Shown one piece after another: positions 6,067-13,880 of a DNA stretch of 24,975 bases (the first letter of the stretch is position 1; every line of letters begins with the position of its first letter). Under the pieces are notes generated by a model. It worked only from the letters and a program-made list of their open reading frames with translations, was not told the origin of the DNA and made no database searches. The translations under genes and the position numbers were made by a program. The DNA lies in the NCBI GenBank assembly GCA_016201685.1, contig JACQCJ010000025.1, positions 1-24,975 of the forward strand, given 5' to 3'. This DNA is from Candidatus Peregrinibacteria bacterium. Its GTDB lineage: Bacteria; Patescibacteriota; Gracilibacteria; Peribacterales; Peribacteraceae.

Positions 6067-7773
6067 ATGGCCACGTCAACAACTTCAACGCGCGCCCTGA
6101 CCTCCTGCCAAACCAAAGCGCTCGATGTGCTCCAGCGCGAAGGAAACGTCTTCCTCACGGGAGCGGCGGGAACGGGGAAGAGCTTCTTGCTCGATCACTA
6201 TCTGAAGGGAAAACCGACGGAGGCGTTCCCGGTTGTCGCCAGCACCGGCGCGGCGGCGGTGATCGTGGGAGGGAGAACGTTCCACAGCTTCTTCGGGCTC
6301 GGGATTCTCGAAGGCGGCCCGGAGGCCGCGATTCTGCGCGCGATGCGCAGCGGGAAGCTCGTGAATCGATTGGAACGCGCGTGTTGCGTCGTCATCGACG
6401 AAGTTTCGATGCTCTCGGGGACGACGCTCAGAGCCGCGGAGACGCTCGCGCGGCGCGTGCGAGGGAGGAACATTCCCTGGGGCGGTTTGCGGATCATCGC
6501 CGTGGGCGACTTCGCGCAGCTTCCGCCGGTGGCCCCGTGGAACGAGGGGAAGGACTGGGCGTTTCTGCATCCCGTGTGGCAGGAGAGCGATTTTCAGCCG
6601 GCGTTGCTTTCGACCGTGATGCGCACGCAGGATCTCGAGTTTTTGACGATCCTGAACTTCGTCCGCAACGGCACCATGAACGATGTCGTGAGCAGCTACC
6701 TCAACCAGCGGACCGCACCTTCGTCACACTCAACCGAATCGACGCGCCTGTATCCCCACCGCGCGCAAGCGGAAGAATTCAACCTCAAGCGCCTCGAAGC
6801 CATCCCCCGACCGCTTCAAACATTCCCCACGGAGTACGTCGGGAAGAACAAATTCCTGGAAGCGGCGAAGAAGGCGATGCCTATTCCCGAGACGCTGCTC
6901 TTGAAAGAAGGCGCGCTCGTGATGATGCGCAAGAATGACCTCGGCTTGCGATGGGTGAACGGCAGCCTCGGCACGGTCCGAACAATTCATGAGGATGGCC
7001 TTGAGATCGATTTGGTCTCGGGCGAATCCATCGAGATCGGGAAGGAGAAATTCTCGTACCTCGACGGGGACGGGCTCGAAGTGCTTGCAGCGTGGAACTT
7101 TCCGGTCACCCTCGCGTGGGCGACGACCATTCACAAAGCGCAGGGCGCGTCGCTCGACTGCATGATCGTGGATCTCGACCGGCTCTGGGAACCCGGGCAG
7201 GCGTACGTCGCGCTCAGCCGCGTGCGGGCGGGCAGCGGGCTTTCAATCGAACGGTGGAGTCCGACTTCGATCCGCGCGGAACCGCTCGTGACGCAATTCT
7301 ACGATCGCCTCTCCGACCAAGCGCAAAAGTATGTTCCACGCCCGCTCTTCGCGCCTCCCGCATCTCCGGAGAAGGAACCTCGGGGACTCACTTCGCGTGA
7401 GAGAATCGAGCTGACTCAGATTCTCGTGGAAGATCACGAAGATCTCGAATTCATCGCCGGCGCCTGCGACGTCACAATCGGTACGGTGCTTAACTACATC
7501 GAGAAACTCCTCCTGCTCGGTATCGATCTCGATCTCTCCTACCTCACCGCCGATCTCCCCAATTGCGATCGCATCCGCGCGCTCTTTGCCTCCCTCGGCC
7601 TGGAGAAGCTGAGCCCGGTCTTTCAGGAACTCGACGGAGCCGTCTCCTACGAAACGTTGCGGATCCTCCGCTGCGTGATGATGGCGGAGAAAATGAAGAC
7701 GGAGCGAACGGTCGTTGGGGAAGGAATAAAAGAGAACGAGTGGATGTGTTGTAGTTCTGATCTTCCTTTCTGA
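6067..7773 (+). CDS. PIF1/RecD2-like superfamily 1B DNA helicase
   Basis: A 5'-to-3' DNA helicase of the PIF1 group, with likely roles in replication-fork maintenance and repair. Walker A GAAGTGKS (32-39), then VVASTGAAAVIVGGRTFHSFFG (motif Ia), VIDEVSML (Walker B), GDFAQLPPV (motif III), ALLSTVMRTQD, a UvrD_C_2-like module with TTIHKAQGASLD near residue 360, and YVALSRVRAG (motif VI). After about residue 440 there is a helix-turn-helix region (SRERIELTQILVEDHEDLEF, then GTVLNYIEKLLLLGIDLDL) resembling the HTH found at the C-termini of some RecQ and PIF1 helicases. It may add DNA specificity. The ATG at 6067 is the first before the conserved region. TATGCT about 27 bases upstream, or TACCAT eight bases upstream, may be the -10. 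It ends one base before the convergent gene at 7775. Confidence 0.88.
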   Translation: MATSTTSTRALTSCQTKALDVLQREGNVFLTGAAGTGKSFLLDHYLKGKPTEAFPVVASTGAAAVIVGGRTFHSFFGLGILEGGPEAAILRAMRSGKLVNRLERACCVVIDEVSMLSGTTLRAAETLARRVRGRNIPWGGLRIIAVGDFAQLPPVAPWNEGKDWAFLHPVWQESDFQPALLSTVMRTQDLEFLTILNFVRNGTMNDVVSSYLNQRTAPSSHSTESTRLYPHRAQAEEFNLKRLEAIPRPLQTFPTEYVGKNKFLEAAKKAMPIPETLLLKEGALVMMRKNDLGLRWVNGSLGTVRTIHEDGLEIDLVSGESIEIGKEKFSYLDGDGLEVLAAWNFPVTLAWATTIHKAQGASLDCMIVDLDRLWEPGQAYVALSRVRAGSGLSIERWSPTSIRAEPLVTQFYDRLSDQAQKYVPRPLFAPPASPEKEPRGLTSRERIELTQILVEDHEDLEFIAGACDVTIGTVLNYIEKLLLLGIDLDLSYLTADLPNCDRIRALFASLGLEKLSPVFQELDGAVSYETLRILRCVMMAEKMKTERTVVGEGIKENEWMCCSSDLPF

Positions 7774-7774
7774 T

Positions 7775-8428
7775 TCAACGAGCAACCACCTTCATTCCCC
7801 GCGTCCGATTCCGCTGGAAGAATTTACGGAAGATCCTCCTCGATTTCTCCTCTCTGGAGCAAGAACGTTGCAGGATTGTCTCGACGATCGCCGCGAGCGA
7901 ATCTCGTTCTTCCGGCGGAAAGATCATGCTCGCGCCCGAAAGCATGCGGAATCGGGGGAAGGAAAGCACGCGGCCGAAAAGCAGGACTCCCACTTCCGCG
8001 CTCTGGCTCAGCCCGATATCGATGACGTTGATGAGTTCGCCATTGAGAACGTCACGAAGGTGAATCTCCGCGCGGCGCGGATCAGCTGCTTCGATGCGAA
8101 AGAGCGACGTACGAGATCGCATCATGGCATCGAGAACGATGTGTCGATCCCGATCATGAGGGCCGTGATTCTCGGCGTACCGTTCCACGCAGGTCGTTCC
8201 CTCTGCATCCGGCGATTCATTCAGGAAGAAATCCTGAACGAGATCACACTCCGATTCACTTTCGAAGACGAGAATCCCTGACCTCCAGAGCTCGAGATAC
8301 GCCACCGCTTCGTCAAACAATTCCTTGGAACCTTCCTTCTCAAGGATATCGCCATTGAGCGATAGCTGGAGCGCGCGATACTTCCTGTACGCTCGAAGCC
8401 GGTGCGAGAAAAGATGAAGGAGACTCAT
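7775..8428 (-). CDS. Uncharacterised 217-residue protein
   Basis: I do not recognise a named family. Mixed alpha/beta, soluble, no signal peptide. Order of recognisable blocks: LFDEAVAYLELWRSGILVFE, HDRDRHIVLDAMMRSRTSLF, IHLRDVLNGELINVIDIGLS, GVLLFGRVLSFPRFRML, SGASMIFPPEERDSL. The run R-S-L-F … L-R-D-V-L-N-G-E … D-x-G-L-S … L-x-G-R-V-L … S-G-A recalls an uncharacterised bacterial family sometimes found with SEC-C domains, but no Cys-rich SEC-C motif is present. The basic tail (RRIFRKFFQRNRTRGMKVVA) could bind nucleic acid. I chose ATG 8428 over an in-frame GTG at 8506, because a TACAAT hexamer (8452-8457, minus strand) and a 7-bp hairpin lie just upstream of 8428. Confidence 0.6.
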   Translation of the reverse strand: MSLLHLFSHRLRAYRKYRALQLSLNGDILEKEGSKELFDEAVAYLELWRSGILVFESESECDLVQDFFLNESPDAEGTTCVERYAENHGPHDRDRHIVLDAMMRSRTSLFRIEAADPRRAEIHLRDVLNGELINVIDIGLSQSAEVGVLLFGRVLSFPRFRMLSGASMIFPPEERDSLAAIVETILQRSCSREEKSRRIFRKFFQRNRTRGMKVVAR

Positions 8429-8429
8429 G

Positions 8430-8448
8430 CAAGAGCAATGCGCTCTTG
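8430..8448 (-). promoter_or_regulatory. Small hairpin directly upstream of the 8428 start codon
   Basis: On the minus strand CAAGAGC, GCATT, GCTCTTG: a perfect 7-bp stem with a 5-base loop, one base before the ATG. TACAAT lies just upstream. It could occlude the start, or be coincidental. Confidence 0.35.
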
Positions 8449-8523
8449 TCGATTGTACTCCTGTCGCCCGACATCTACTCTGTTGTTCGTCGCTGAGTGA
8501 AACCAAAGCCCCCCCGGCATCCT

Positions 8524-8850
8524 ATGACCACGAGAACGTTCCACACCGGCAAAGAGCGACTCGCGGAACTCATCGAGGAGGCGACCGTCGACGCTTGTGA
8601 CGAAGAAGAGCAGATGACCGGATTCTGGACCTGCATTGAGGAATTCGTCGTGTGCCCCTTCCTGGCAAAGGTGGCGGGCGGGGACGTGGAAGTGCGAGAA
8701 TTTTGTTGGGAAGAAGACACAATCGAAGCAGTCTGTCGCAAAGAGCAGAAAAGCTACAACATCGATATTGCCTCACTGGAATTCATCGAACCTCTCCCGA
8801 AGGGCTACGAATGGATCGAAGCGTATCTGTCCTGGAGATCGTATTCGTGA
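8524..8850 (+). CDS. CcbP-like acidic (putative calcium-binding) protein
   Basis: A 108-residue, strongly acidic, small soluble protein. The pattern is AELIEEATVDACDEEEQMTG, then FWTCIEEFVVCPFLAKVAGG, VEVREFCWEEDTIEAVCRKE, and finally ASLEF … GYEWIEAYLSW. It matches my memory of the cyanobacterial calcium-binding protein CcbP family and its relatives (EEEQxTG, PFxAKVxGxxVEV, WIEAYxxW). Function in this organism is inferred only. The ATG at 8524 gives the usual family N-terminus; an in-frame GTG at 8497 would add nine residues. It is divergent from the 7775-8428 gene; TACTCT near 8472 could be its -10. Confidence 0.65.
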   Translation: MTTRTFHTGKERLAELIEEATVDACDEEEQMTGFWTCIEEFVVCPFLAKVAGGDVEVREFCWEEDTIEAVCRKEQKSYNIDIASLEFIEPLPKGYEWIEAYLSWRSYS

Positions 8851-8872
8851 TGACGAATCACATAACGATTTG

Positions 8873-9289
8873 TCAATGGCCGTGTCGGTGCTTTTTCCTG
8901 TTCCTCCCCGTCCCGGGCCGGGGAATATAGCGGAGCAGCCGCCAGAGAGGATTCTCGCTCTCAATTTTCTCTTCCACGATCTCGGCATCCATCGCTTCCG
9001 TCTCCAGGATCCGCCTGAGGTAGCAGGGGCTCACGTTCCAATGCCTCCCCTCATCTGTGATGATTGTCGCGGTGCGGCGGTTGAGCTTGGTGATCATGCC
9101 GGTGTGGCTCCTCCCCGCATGATCGAACTGCACCCGGTCGGTGACCTTGAGCTGCGCCATGCGCTCCAGATCGCGATCGTCGCGCAGCTTGTGGAGTCGC
9201 TCCGCGAGCTTCCTGTGGAGGAGATGCATCTGATCTTCGGAGAGGGAATCGAGAGCGCAGTCGATTGTTTCCGGCAATGTCACGATCAT
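8873..9289 (-). CDS. KOW/SH3-like small protein (138 aa), unknown role
   Basis: The N-terminal half is helical (LSEDQMHLLHRKLAERLHKL), followed by a small beta domain with TDRVQFDHAGRSHTGMITKL and NRRTATIITDEGRHWNVSPC. That layout (basic residues after a 'GxITKLNRRTATI' strand, then a Trp strand) is typical of KOW-like domains that touch RNA or ribosomes. The C-terminus is very basic (PGTGRNRKKHRHGH). The start at 9289 is chosen because the extra upstream residues in this frame look non-coding. The assignment of fold is by pattern; the function is unknown. Confidence 0.6.
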   Translation of the reverse strand: MIVTLPETIDCALDSLSEDQMHLLHRKLAERLHKLRDDRDLERMAQLKVTDRVQFDHAGRSHTGMITKLNRRTATIITDEGRHWNVSPCYLRRILETEAMDAEIVEEKIESENPLWRLLRYIPRPGTGRNRKKHRHGH

Positions 9290-9361
9290 GGAGCGGCTGG
9301 AAGGAATGAAAGGGCATCCTGGAGACAGTATGCCTCGTCGTTCCCTCAAGGGAAAACCGAA

Positions 9362-9514
9362 TCAGCGATTTCCTTCCATGAGTGAGACAGACGGAAGCGG
9401 TGATCGTTCGCCGATCTTCTCCGAAAAGATTTTCCTCCCGTTCCTGTAGACCCGATGCGCCCCCACCCCCGGTTTCGATGAGATCACTTTGGACAAGCGT
9501 CCATTGAGGAACAC
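9362..9514 (-). CDS. Possible small basic protein (50 aa)
   Basis: A GTG-started frame between tRNA-Ser and the KOW-like gene, with plausible residues (FLNGRLSKVI, then GAHRVYRNGRKIFSEKIG). The frame seems better than the alternative ORFs on this strand, but I see no clear ribosome site or -10 at the usual spacing. It could be noise. Confidence 0.25.
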   Translation of the reverse strand: MFLNGRLSKVISSKPGVGAHRVYRNGRKIFSEKIGERSPLPSVSLMEGNR

Positions 9515-9588
9515 CGCTGGCGACGATTTTTCTCGAGGTCTTTTTCATTGTTGCAAAAATGGCGGTGCCGTTTTGTCTGAGAGCGACG

Positions 9589-9679
9589 TGGCGGTGGGAG
9601 TGAGATTCGAACTCACGACCCCGCTGTGCGGGGTACCTGATTTCAAGTCAGGCGCCATAGACCACTCGGCCATCCCACC
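9589..9679 (-). tRNA. tRNA-Ser (anticodon TGA)
   Basis: Reading the minus strand: acceptor GGTGGGA pairs with TCCCACC, discriminator G and an encoded CCA. The anticodon stem CCTGA/TCAGG encloses loop CTTGAAA with anticodon TGA (Ser, UCA codons). A long variable arm CCCCGC/GCGGGG marks a class II tRNA, and the T-arm has GTTCGAATC. TACACT lies exactly six bases before the first base (9686-9691), so the transcript may begin at the mature 5' end. Confidence 0.96.
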
Positions 9680-9953
9680 GTGAACAGTGTACAGAATTTC
9701 CTGTGAGGTTGATACGATCTGCAGACACACCTTTGGGGGGTTTTGATAACAGCAAACCGGCAGGCGTCGCAAGTCGCTGCGGAGAACTTTCACTGACGCT
9801 GTGTCCATACTTGGACAATCATCGAAAACGATCTAGTCGGAGCCTAAAAGTTCTTGTGTATGAAAGCCCACCGCAGATATTGTACCCCAAATTCCAGGGC
9901 GAACACTTGCAGATCTTCCATGAGCTGACTACGCTCCAGGCGCACTACAGCCT
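9680..9953. other. Intergenic stretch without a gene
   Basis: About 270 bp between tRNA-Ser and the SLH-protein gene. Apart from the tRNA-Ser -10 on the minus strand (9686-9691) I see no convincing gene or RNA. It presumably also holds the promoter of the SLH gene, which I cannot place. Confidence 0.5.
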
Positions 9954-10967
9954 ATGTCCGTCCCTCGGAATCTCCTCTGTTTTTTCCTGGCCATGACACT
10001 TCTCGCCCCCCCATTCGCACTCGGGGCAACAGGAGGAACCTTCAAAGATCTGAAACCAAGCGACTTCGGCTACGACTCGGCCGTTGACCTCCAGAGCAGG
10101 AACATCATGAAGGGATTTTCCAATGGAACGTTTCGACCCAACCTGGCCGTGAATCGCGCGGAGGCGATCAAGATCATCGCGGAGCCGCTCATCACGCCCG
10201 AGGAAGAGAAGGCGACGCAATCGACGAGCTTCAGCGATATTGATTCAAGCGCGTGGTACGTGCCCTCCGTGGAATGGGCCGTGAAGAAGAAGCTCATCCA
10301 AGGGCCGCCGGCCGCAAAAGCGTTCCACGCGACGCGCCCCGTGACCAAAGCCGAGTTCCTCAAGATGCTCTTCCTTGCGTATGGTGTCGATCCGAATTCC
10401 TACAGCGAGGTGCAGCTTCCGCTCAGTAAAGATGTGACGGATCCCAAGGCGTGGTACTTCCCGTTCTTCCGCTACGGAATCAGTTCGTCGGTCGTCGTCG
10501 CGCCGAGGAACGGGATCCTCGGACCGAGCCGATCTCTCACAAGAATCGATGTCGCTGTTCTTCTCGATCGCTTCTTGCAGTACAAGAGCGGCGCAAGGAC
10601 GCAGGCGCTTCTCGACCTCAGCTTCGCCGATCTCCTCTCCGCGCAGGATGCGCTCAGCAAATCCAATATGAAGGAAGCCGAACCGGCATCGGCCCGAGCG
10701 CTCCTCGCCGCCCGCGGCGCGCTCGCGGTCACTCCCGATTCCCCGGCAGTGAAGATCGCGGTGAAGATCTCCGAGGCGATGCGCGCCCTCGTCAAAGCCT
10801 ATCGCGCGGCGACGGTGCAAGACCGCACCAGTGTGATCACATTCGCGAAGAATGCCTGGGATTTGGCCGAGCAAGCGAAGAAATTCTCCCCGAGCGCCAC
10901 CGCGATCGCGCAGCAGATTCAGAAATACGCCAGGAATTTTGCAGACACTGCGCGAAAAGGGAAGTAG
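9954..10967 (+). CDS. Secreted S-layer-homology (SLH) domain protein
   Basis: 337 residues. A signal peptide (hydrophobic core LLCFFLAMTLLAPPFA, cut near ALGA) predicts export. Three SLH repeats follow: FKDLKPSDFGYDSAVDL…FRPNLAVNRAEAIKII, then FSDIDSSAWYVPSVEWAV…RPVTKAEFLKMLFLAY, then DPKAWYFPFFRYGISSS…SLTRIDVAVLLDRFL. SLH triplets anchor proteins to cell-wall polymers. The C-terminal ~125 residues are Ala-rich helices (SAQDALSKSNMKEAEPASAR, AKNAWDLAEQAKKF) that look like tandem helical hairpins and may be an interaction or stalk region. The ATG at 9954 gives a complete signal peptide; an internal ATG at 9992 would truncate it. Confidence 0.85.
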   Translation: MSVPRNLLCFFLAMTLLAPPFALGATGGTFKDLKPSDFGYDSAVDLQSRNIMKGFSNGTFRPNLAVNRAEAIKIIAEPLITPEEEKATQSTSFSDIDSSAWYVPSVEWAVKKKLIQGPPAAKAFHATRPVTKAEFLKMLFLAYGVDPNSYSEVQLPLSKDVTDPKAWYFPFFRYGISSSVVVAPRNGILGPSRSLTRIDVAVLLDRFLQYKSGARTQALLDLSFADLLSAQDALSKSNMKEAEPASARALLAARGALAVTPDSPAVKIAVKISEAMRALVKAYRAATVQDRTSVITFAKNAWDLAEQAKKFSPSATAIAQQIQKYARNFADTARKGK

Positions 10968-11015
10968 GGTCATGGATCGCTTGCTCGGAAGGCCGTGCAG
11001 AGGCAGTCTGCTTGC

Positions 11016-11561
11016 ATGTACGTCACTCATTCCGCCGCAGAATCATTCGCTTTCGAGTCGAAGGTACTGGAGAATCTCGAGAAAGCAGATAATCCTGTTG
11101 CAAGTCTGCGAGCGGTGGCGGCGGCACTCAAGCAGATGAGCCAGGAAACGCGGCTGCAGCTTTCGACGCAACTTACACCGCTGGACACACTGGAAAATGT
11201 CGTTGCAGCCGTCACATCAGCCTACAAAATTGATCGTAAGCGGCGCGTAGAGAGTTTGCAAGCCCGAGCCGAGCAGGAGCATGACGATGAAGTGAAACGG
11301 TTACGTGATAGAATTGCAAGATTATCACAATTGAAGAACGCATTCTTGCAACGCAAGTGGTTCGGAAAGCTATGGCATGCGCATTCGCTCGCTGAAGTCT
11401 TATACCAAGAATACCTGCGGGATGCCTACCATTTGCAACCATTCCATCCCAGCTACATTCCTCGAACAACGCTCAGAAAATCTCCTCCCGACACCATCGA
11501 TGAGTTGACCAAAGTCTTGGGGGGAAGACTCAAGCGAATGACAGAGCCCCAACAGCAATGA
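11016..11561 (+). CDS. Coiled-coil protein of unknown function (181 aa)
   Basis: I do not recognise it. It is hydrophilic and mostly helical, with a charged coiled-coil in the middle (RKRRVESLQARAEQEHDDEV, then KRLRDRIARLSQLK) and an aromatic segment after it (FGKLWHAHSLAEVLYQEYLR). No signal or membrane segment. Its stop overlaps the riboflavin kinase start (ATGA), so the two are translationally coupled and probably in one transcript. A GTG at 10995 is an alternative start; I prefer ATG 11016, with CAGTCT six bases before it, though this hexamer is weak. Confidence 0.55.
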   Translation: MYVTHSAAESFAFESKVLENLEKADNPVASLRAVAAALKQMSQETRLQLSTQLTPLDTLENVVAAVTSAYKIDRKRRVESLQARAEQEHDDEVKRLRDRIARLSQLKNAFLQRKWFGKLWHAHSLAEVLYQEYLRDAYHLQPFHPSYIPRTTLRKSPPDTIDELTKVLGGRLKRMTEPQQQ

Positions 11562-12001
11562 ATCCCAAACCGTTGCCCTTGCATTTCACTGCGCACACCA
11601 TTCGTGGCGCCGGACGTGGAAAGAATCTCAATGTGCCGACGATCAATCTCCGTCTTGAGGATATTCCATCGTCGGTTGAGGAGGGAATCTATGCGGGATT
11701 CGTGTGGTTGAATACAAAAGAACCGAGCGATAAGCGGAAAGCGGAAAGCGGAACGCAAATCCCAACACAACGTTACTCAGCAGCAATTCATTACGGACCA
11801 CGCCCGGTCTTCAACGACGACACCACATTCGAGATTCACATTCTGGATGAACAGATCGGGAAACTTCCGAAGTCTGTGACTGTTCAACTCATCGAGCGAT
11901 TGCGCGATATCGAAGATTTTGACTCGGCGGACGAGCTCCGCGCACAAATCGAAGAGGATATCGCGGAGGCGCGTGCTATTCTGAAGCCGTCAACTCATTG
12001 A
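11558..12001 (+). CDS. ribF: Riboflavin kinase (stand-alone RibF C-terminal domain)
   Basis: Phosphorylates riboflavin to FMN (EC 2.7.1.26). The signature is near the start: GAGRGKNLNVPTINLRLED, with PTxN at residues 27-30 binding ATP-Mg. Then EGIYAGFVWL, SAAIHYGPRPVF and TFEIHILDEQIGKL, as in the RFK beta-barrel, and a final helix SADELRAQIEEDIAEAR. At 147 residues it is only the kinase domain; the FAD-synthetase domain of bacterial RibF is missing, so the cell would make FMN but needs another route to FAD. A 7-bp repeat block (11727-11754) is read in frame as a flexible insert (KEPSDKRKAESGTQ) between two strands. Flanked by ATGA overlap upstream; the next gene starts two bases after its stop. 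Confidence 0.88.
   Translation: MNPKPLPLHFTAHTIRGAGRGKNLNVPTINLRLEDIPSSVEEGIYAGFVWLNTKEPSDKRKAESGTQIPTQRYSAAIHYGPRPVFNDDTTFEIHILDEQIGKLPKSVTVQLIERLRDIEDFDSADELRAQIEEDIAEARAILKPSTH
11727..11754 (+). repeat. Heptanucleotide repeat (GCGGAAA) inside riboflavin kinase
   Basis: Four 7-bp units: GCGATAA, GCGGAAA, GCGGAAA, GCGGAAC. They are read through in frame as a hydrophilic insert. Confidence 0.75.
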
Positions 12002-12003
12002 TC

Positions 12004-13305
12004 ATGCGGAAGATTCTGAAGCGTTGGATCGGGCAGCGAAGCGGGATTCGTCTCGGCTGGCATTGGGCGAAGGCATTCGCTGCGGCGCTTCGTTTCGGCT
12101 TCCCCGCGAAGAAGCTGCGCATCATCGCGGTCACGGGGACGGACGGCAAGACGACGACCGTTGCGATGATCGCACACATTCTCCATGAACAGGGCATTCC
12201 CGTGGGAGCCGTCTCGACCAGTTTCATGCGGATCCGGGAGACGATCGAACAGAATCCGACGCACAAAACCTCGCTCTCCCCCTTCGCGCTCCAGAAGTTT
12301 CTGCGACGATGCGTCAAGGAACGATGCACCACGGTCGTGGTGGAAGCATCCTCGCACGGTCTCGTGCAGCACCGCCTCGATTTCCTGTGGCCGGAGGTCG
12401 CCGCGATCACGAATACTTCGCTCGAACATCTCGACTACCACGGGACCATGGAGCAGTACCGCATGGACAAAGGGATTCTCTTCTGGATGCTGCAAGGAAA
12501 AGGAACGAAGATTCTGAATGCGGATGACGAGACGTTCGCGATGTACCTATTGATTCCGTCCCAGAAGTCGATCACCTACTCCGCCGATTCGAACAGCTCT
12601 GTACCATGGAGTCTCTCGAACATCACGGTGACCCCGACGAGTTCGTCGGCGACCGTGACTTCTCGATCAGGCGGCGAATCCAAAGACATTCCACTCACGA
12701 TCAATCTTCCGGGCTCTTTCAATCTCGAAAATGCTCTGTGCGCCATCGCGTGCGCTTCCACAGTTGGCATTCCCTTCGAGAAGAGCATCCCACCCCTCGC
12801 ATCCTTCACAGGCGTTCCGGGCAGAATGGAGCGAATCGACGAAGGCCAGCCGTTCCTCGTCTTTGTCGACTTCACGGTGACGCCGCGCGCGTACGAGAAG
12901 ACGCTCGGCGCGGCGAAGCAGATGCTGCAACCCGGCAAGAGACTCCTGGTTCTCACGAGCACCTGCGGCGATCGTATGCGAGAGAAGCGGCCGATGATCG
13001 GAAAAATCGTCAGCGAACTCGCTGACGTCGTGATCGTGACGGAAGATGAGACGCTCACGGAAGATCCATTGCAGACGATTGAGGATGTGTGGGCAGGAAT
13101 CGATCAGTCCCGTTGCCAGGCACAGAAGATCCTCGATCGACGCGAAGCCATTGCGAAGCTCTTCTCTCTGGCCAAACCTGGCGAGATCGTTCTCCTCTGC
13201 GGCATGGGAGCATGCACGACGATGCAGACACGGGAGGGATTGCTGCCATGGGATGAGAGGGAAGTGGCCAGGGAACTGCTCGTGCACATGCCGAAATCAG
13301 CATGA
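12004..13305 (+). CDS. MurE-like Mur ligase lacking the N-terminal substrate domain
   Basis: Mur ligases add amino acids to UDP-MurNAc during peptidoglycan synthesis, through an acyl-phosphate made from ATP. The P-loop TGTDGKTT lies at residues 44-51, followed by VVVEASSHGLVQHRL and TNTSLEHLDYHGTMEQYRMD (MurE has LDYHGT), then LNADDETF. C-terminal domain: PGRMERIDEGQPFLVFVDF, then LVLTSTCGDRM. A usual MurE has about 100 residues before the P-loop; here there are 43, so the UDP-binding domain is missing. The DNPR motif that reads diaminopimelate in MurE is replaced by TEDETLTEDP, so the amino acid is unclear. The shortened form is common in CPR genomes in my memory. The ATG at 12004 follows the ribF stop by two bases: same operon. 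Confidence 0.82.
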   Translation: MRKILKRWIGQRSGIRLGWHWAKAFAAALRFGFPAKKLRIIAVTGTDGKTTTVAMIAHILHEQGIPVGAVSTSFMRIRETIEQNPTHKTSLSPFALQKFLRRCVKERCTTVVVEASSHGLVQHRLDFLWPEVAAITNTSLEHLDYHGTMEQYRMDKGILFWMLQGKGTKILNADDETFAMYLLIPSQKSITYSADSNSSVPWSLSNITVTPTSSSATVTSRSGGESKDIPLTINLPGSFNLENALCAIACASTVGIPFEKSIPPLASFTGVPGRMERIDEGQPFLVFVDFTVTPRAYEKTLGAAKQMLQPGKRLLVLTSTCGDRMREKRPMIGKIVSELADVVIVTEDETLTEDPLQTIEDVWAGIDQSRCQAQKILDRREAIAKLFSLAKPGEIVLLCGMGACTTMQTREGLLPWDEREVARELLVHMPKSA

Positions 13306-13324
13306 GAATCGTCGAACATCCTGG

Positions 13325-13330
13325 TATACT
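13325..13330 (+). promoter_or_regulatory. -10-like TATACT before the 13337 gene
   Basis: TATACT, GTTTCG, ATG (13337). Same hexamer and spacing as at fic and its antitoxin. It implies a promoter separate from the Mur ligase operon. Confidence 0.55.
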
Positions 13331-13336
13331 GTTTCG

Positions 13337-13825
13337 ATGTCCAATCCCACGCAACAACCATCCGCGGATGTCCCTGGGCAAGAGCAGGAATTGCAACTCT
13401 TTTTAGACGAGATCTTCCAACTCGATCAAGCAGATCCCGAGCGCGGCACTGCATTCGAATGCTACAGGCGCTTGCAGCAACGCCGGGCCGACTTCATCGA
13501 ATCGGCACTCGAGGATGCGTACTGGAATGCCATCAGCCTCGAAGCCTTCCATATCGCTCAGATCGAAGCGAGCGAAGGAAACACTGCTGAAGCGCTGCGG
13601 TACGGAGACATTGCTCTCAGGGCAGCACGCAAGACGGCGAGATTGTATGCGCAGTCGGATTGGATCCCATACCTCGAAGCGACACGTGCGTATTTTTTGG
13701 TGGATCTGCACCGCCTGCAGGAACTCATCGCACAATGTGGGAAAAATCGTGGCGTCGTCAAAAACCTTCTGACGGGCCTGCAAGAACGAGGAACGCCGGA
13801 ATATCGCATTGATTACCGACGCTGA
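13337..13825 (+). CDS. Helical, TPR-like protein of unknown function (162 aa)
   Basis: I cannot name a family. All-helical composition; the middle (NAISLEAFHIAQIEASEGNT, AEALRYGDIALRAARKTARL) has the spacing of TPR-type hairpins, and the end (LLTGLQERGTPEYRIDYRR) is basic. No signal or membrane segment. The start is clear from TATACT six bases upstream; an open frame extends further up inside the Mur ligase gene, but that part is a shadow. A hairpin follows the stop (13839-13868). Confidence 0.6.
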   Translation: MSNPTQQPSADVPGQEQELQLFLDEIFQLDQADPERGTAFECYRRLQQRRADFIESALEDAYWNAISLEAFHIAQIEASEGNTAEALRYGDIALRAARKTARLYAQSDWIPYLEATRAYFLVDLHRLQELIAQCGKNRGVVKNLLTGLQERGTPEYRIDYRR

Positions 13826-13838
13826 GGATTCCATGGAA

Positions 13839-13868
13839 GCCGTCCAGATCTGCGAGGACCTGGACGGC
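13839..13868. terminator. Hairpin between convergent genes (possible bidirectional terminator)
   Basis: GCCGTCCAG and CTGGACGGC form a perfect 9-bp stem with a 12-base loop. It lies 14 bp after the 13337 gene stop and 13 bp beyond the stop of the 33-aa minus-strand gene. There is no strong T-run on either side, so termination strength is uncertain. Confidence 0.5.
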
Positions 13869-13880
13869 GTTTCGCTCACA

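Noticed and set aside
9545..9808. Reading frame of 87 codons over the tRNA-Ser gene
   Set aside because: It is a translation through the tRNA (G-G-M-A-E-W-S…S-N-L-T-P is the usual false product of a tRNA-Ser); no independent coding signal.
10995..11015. GTG start for the coiled-coil protein
   Set aside because: It adds seven unremarkable residues; the ATG at 11016 has the usual N6 spacing to a weak -10.
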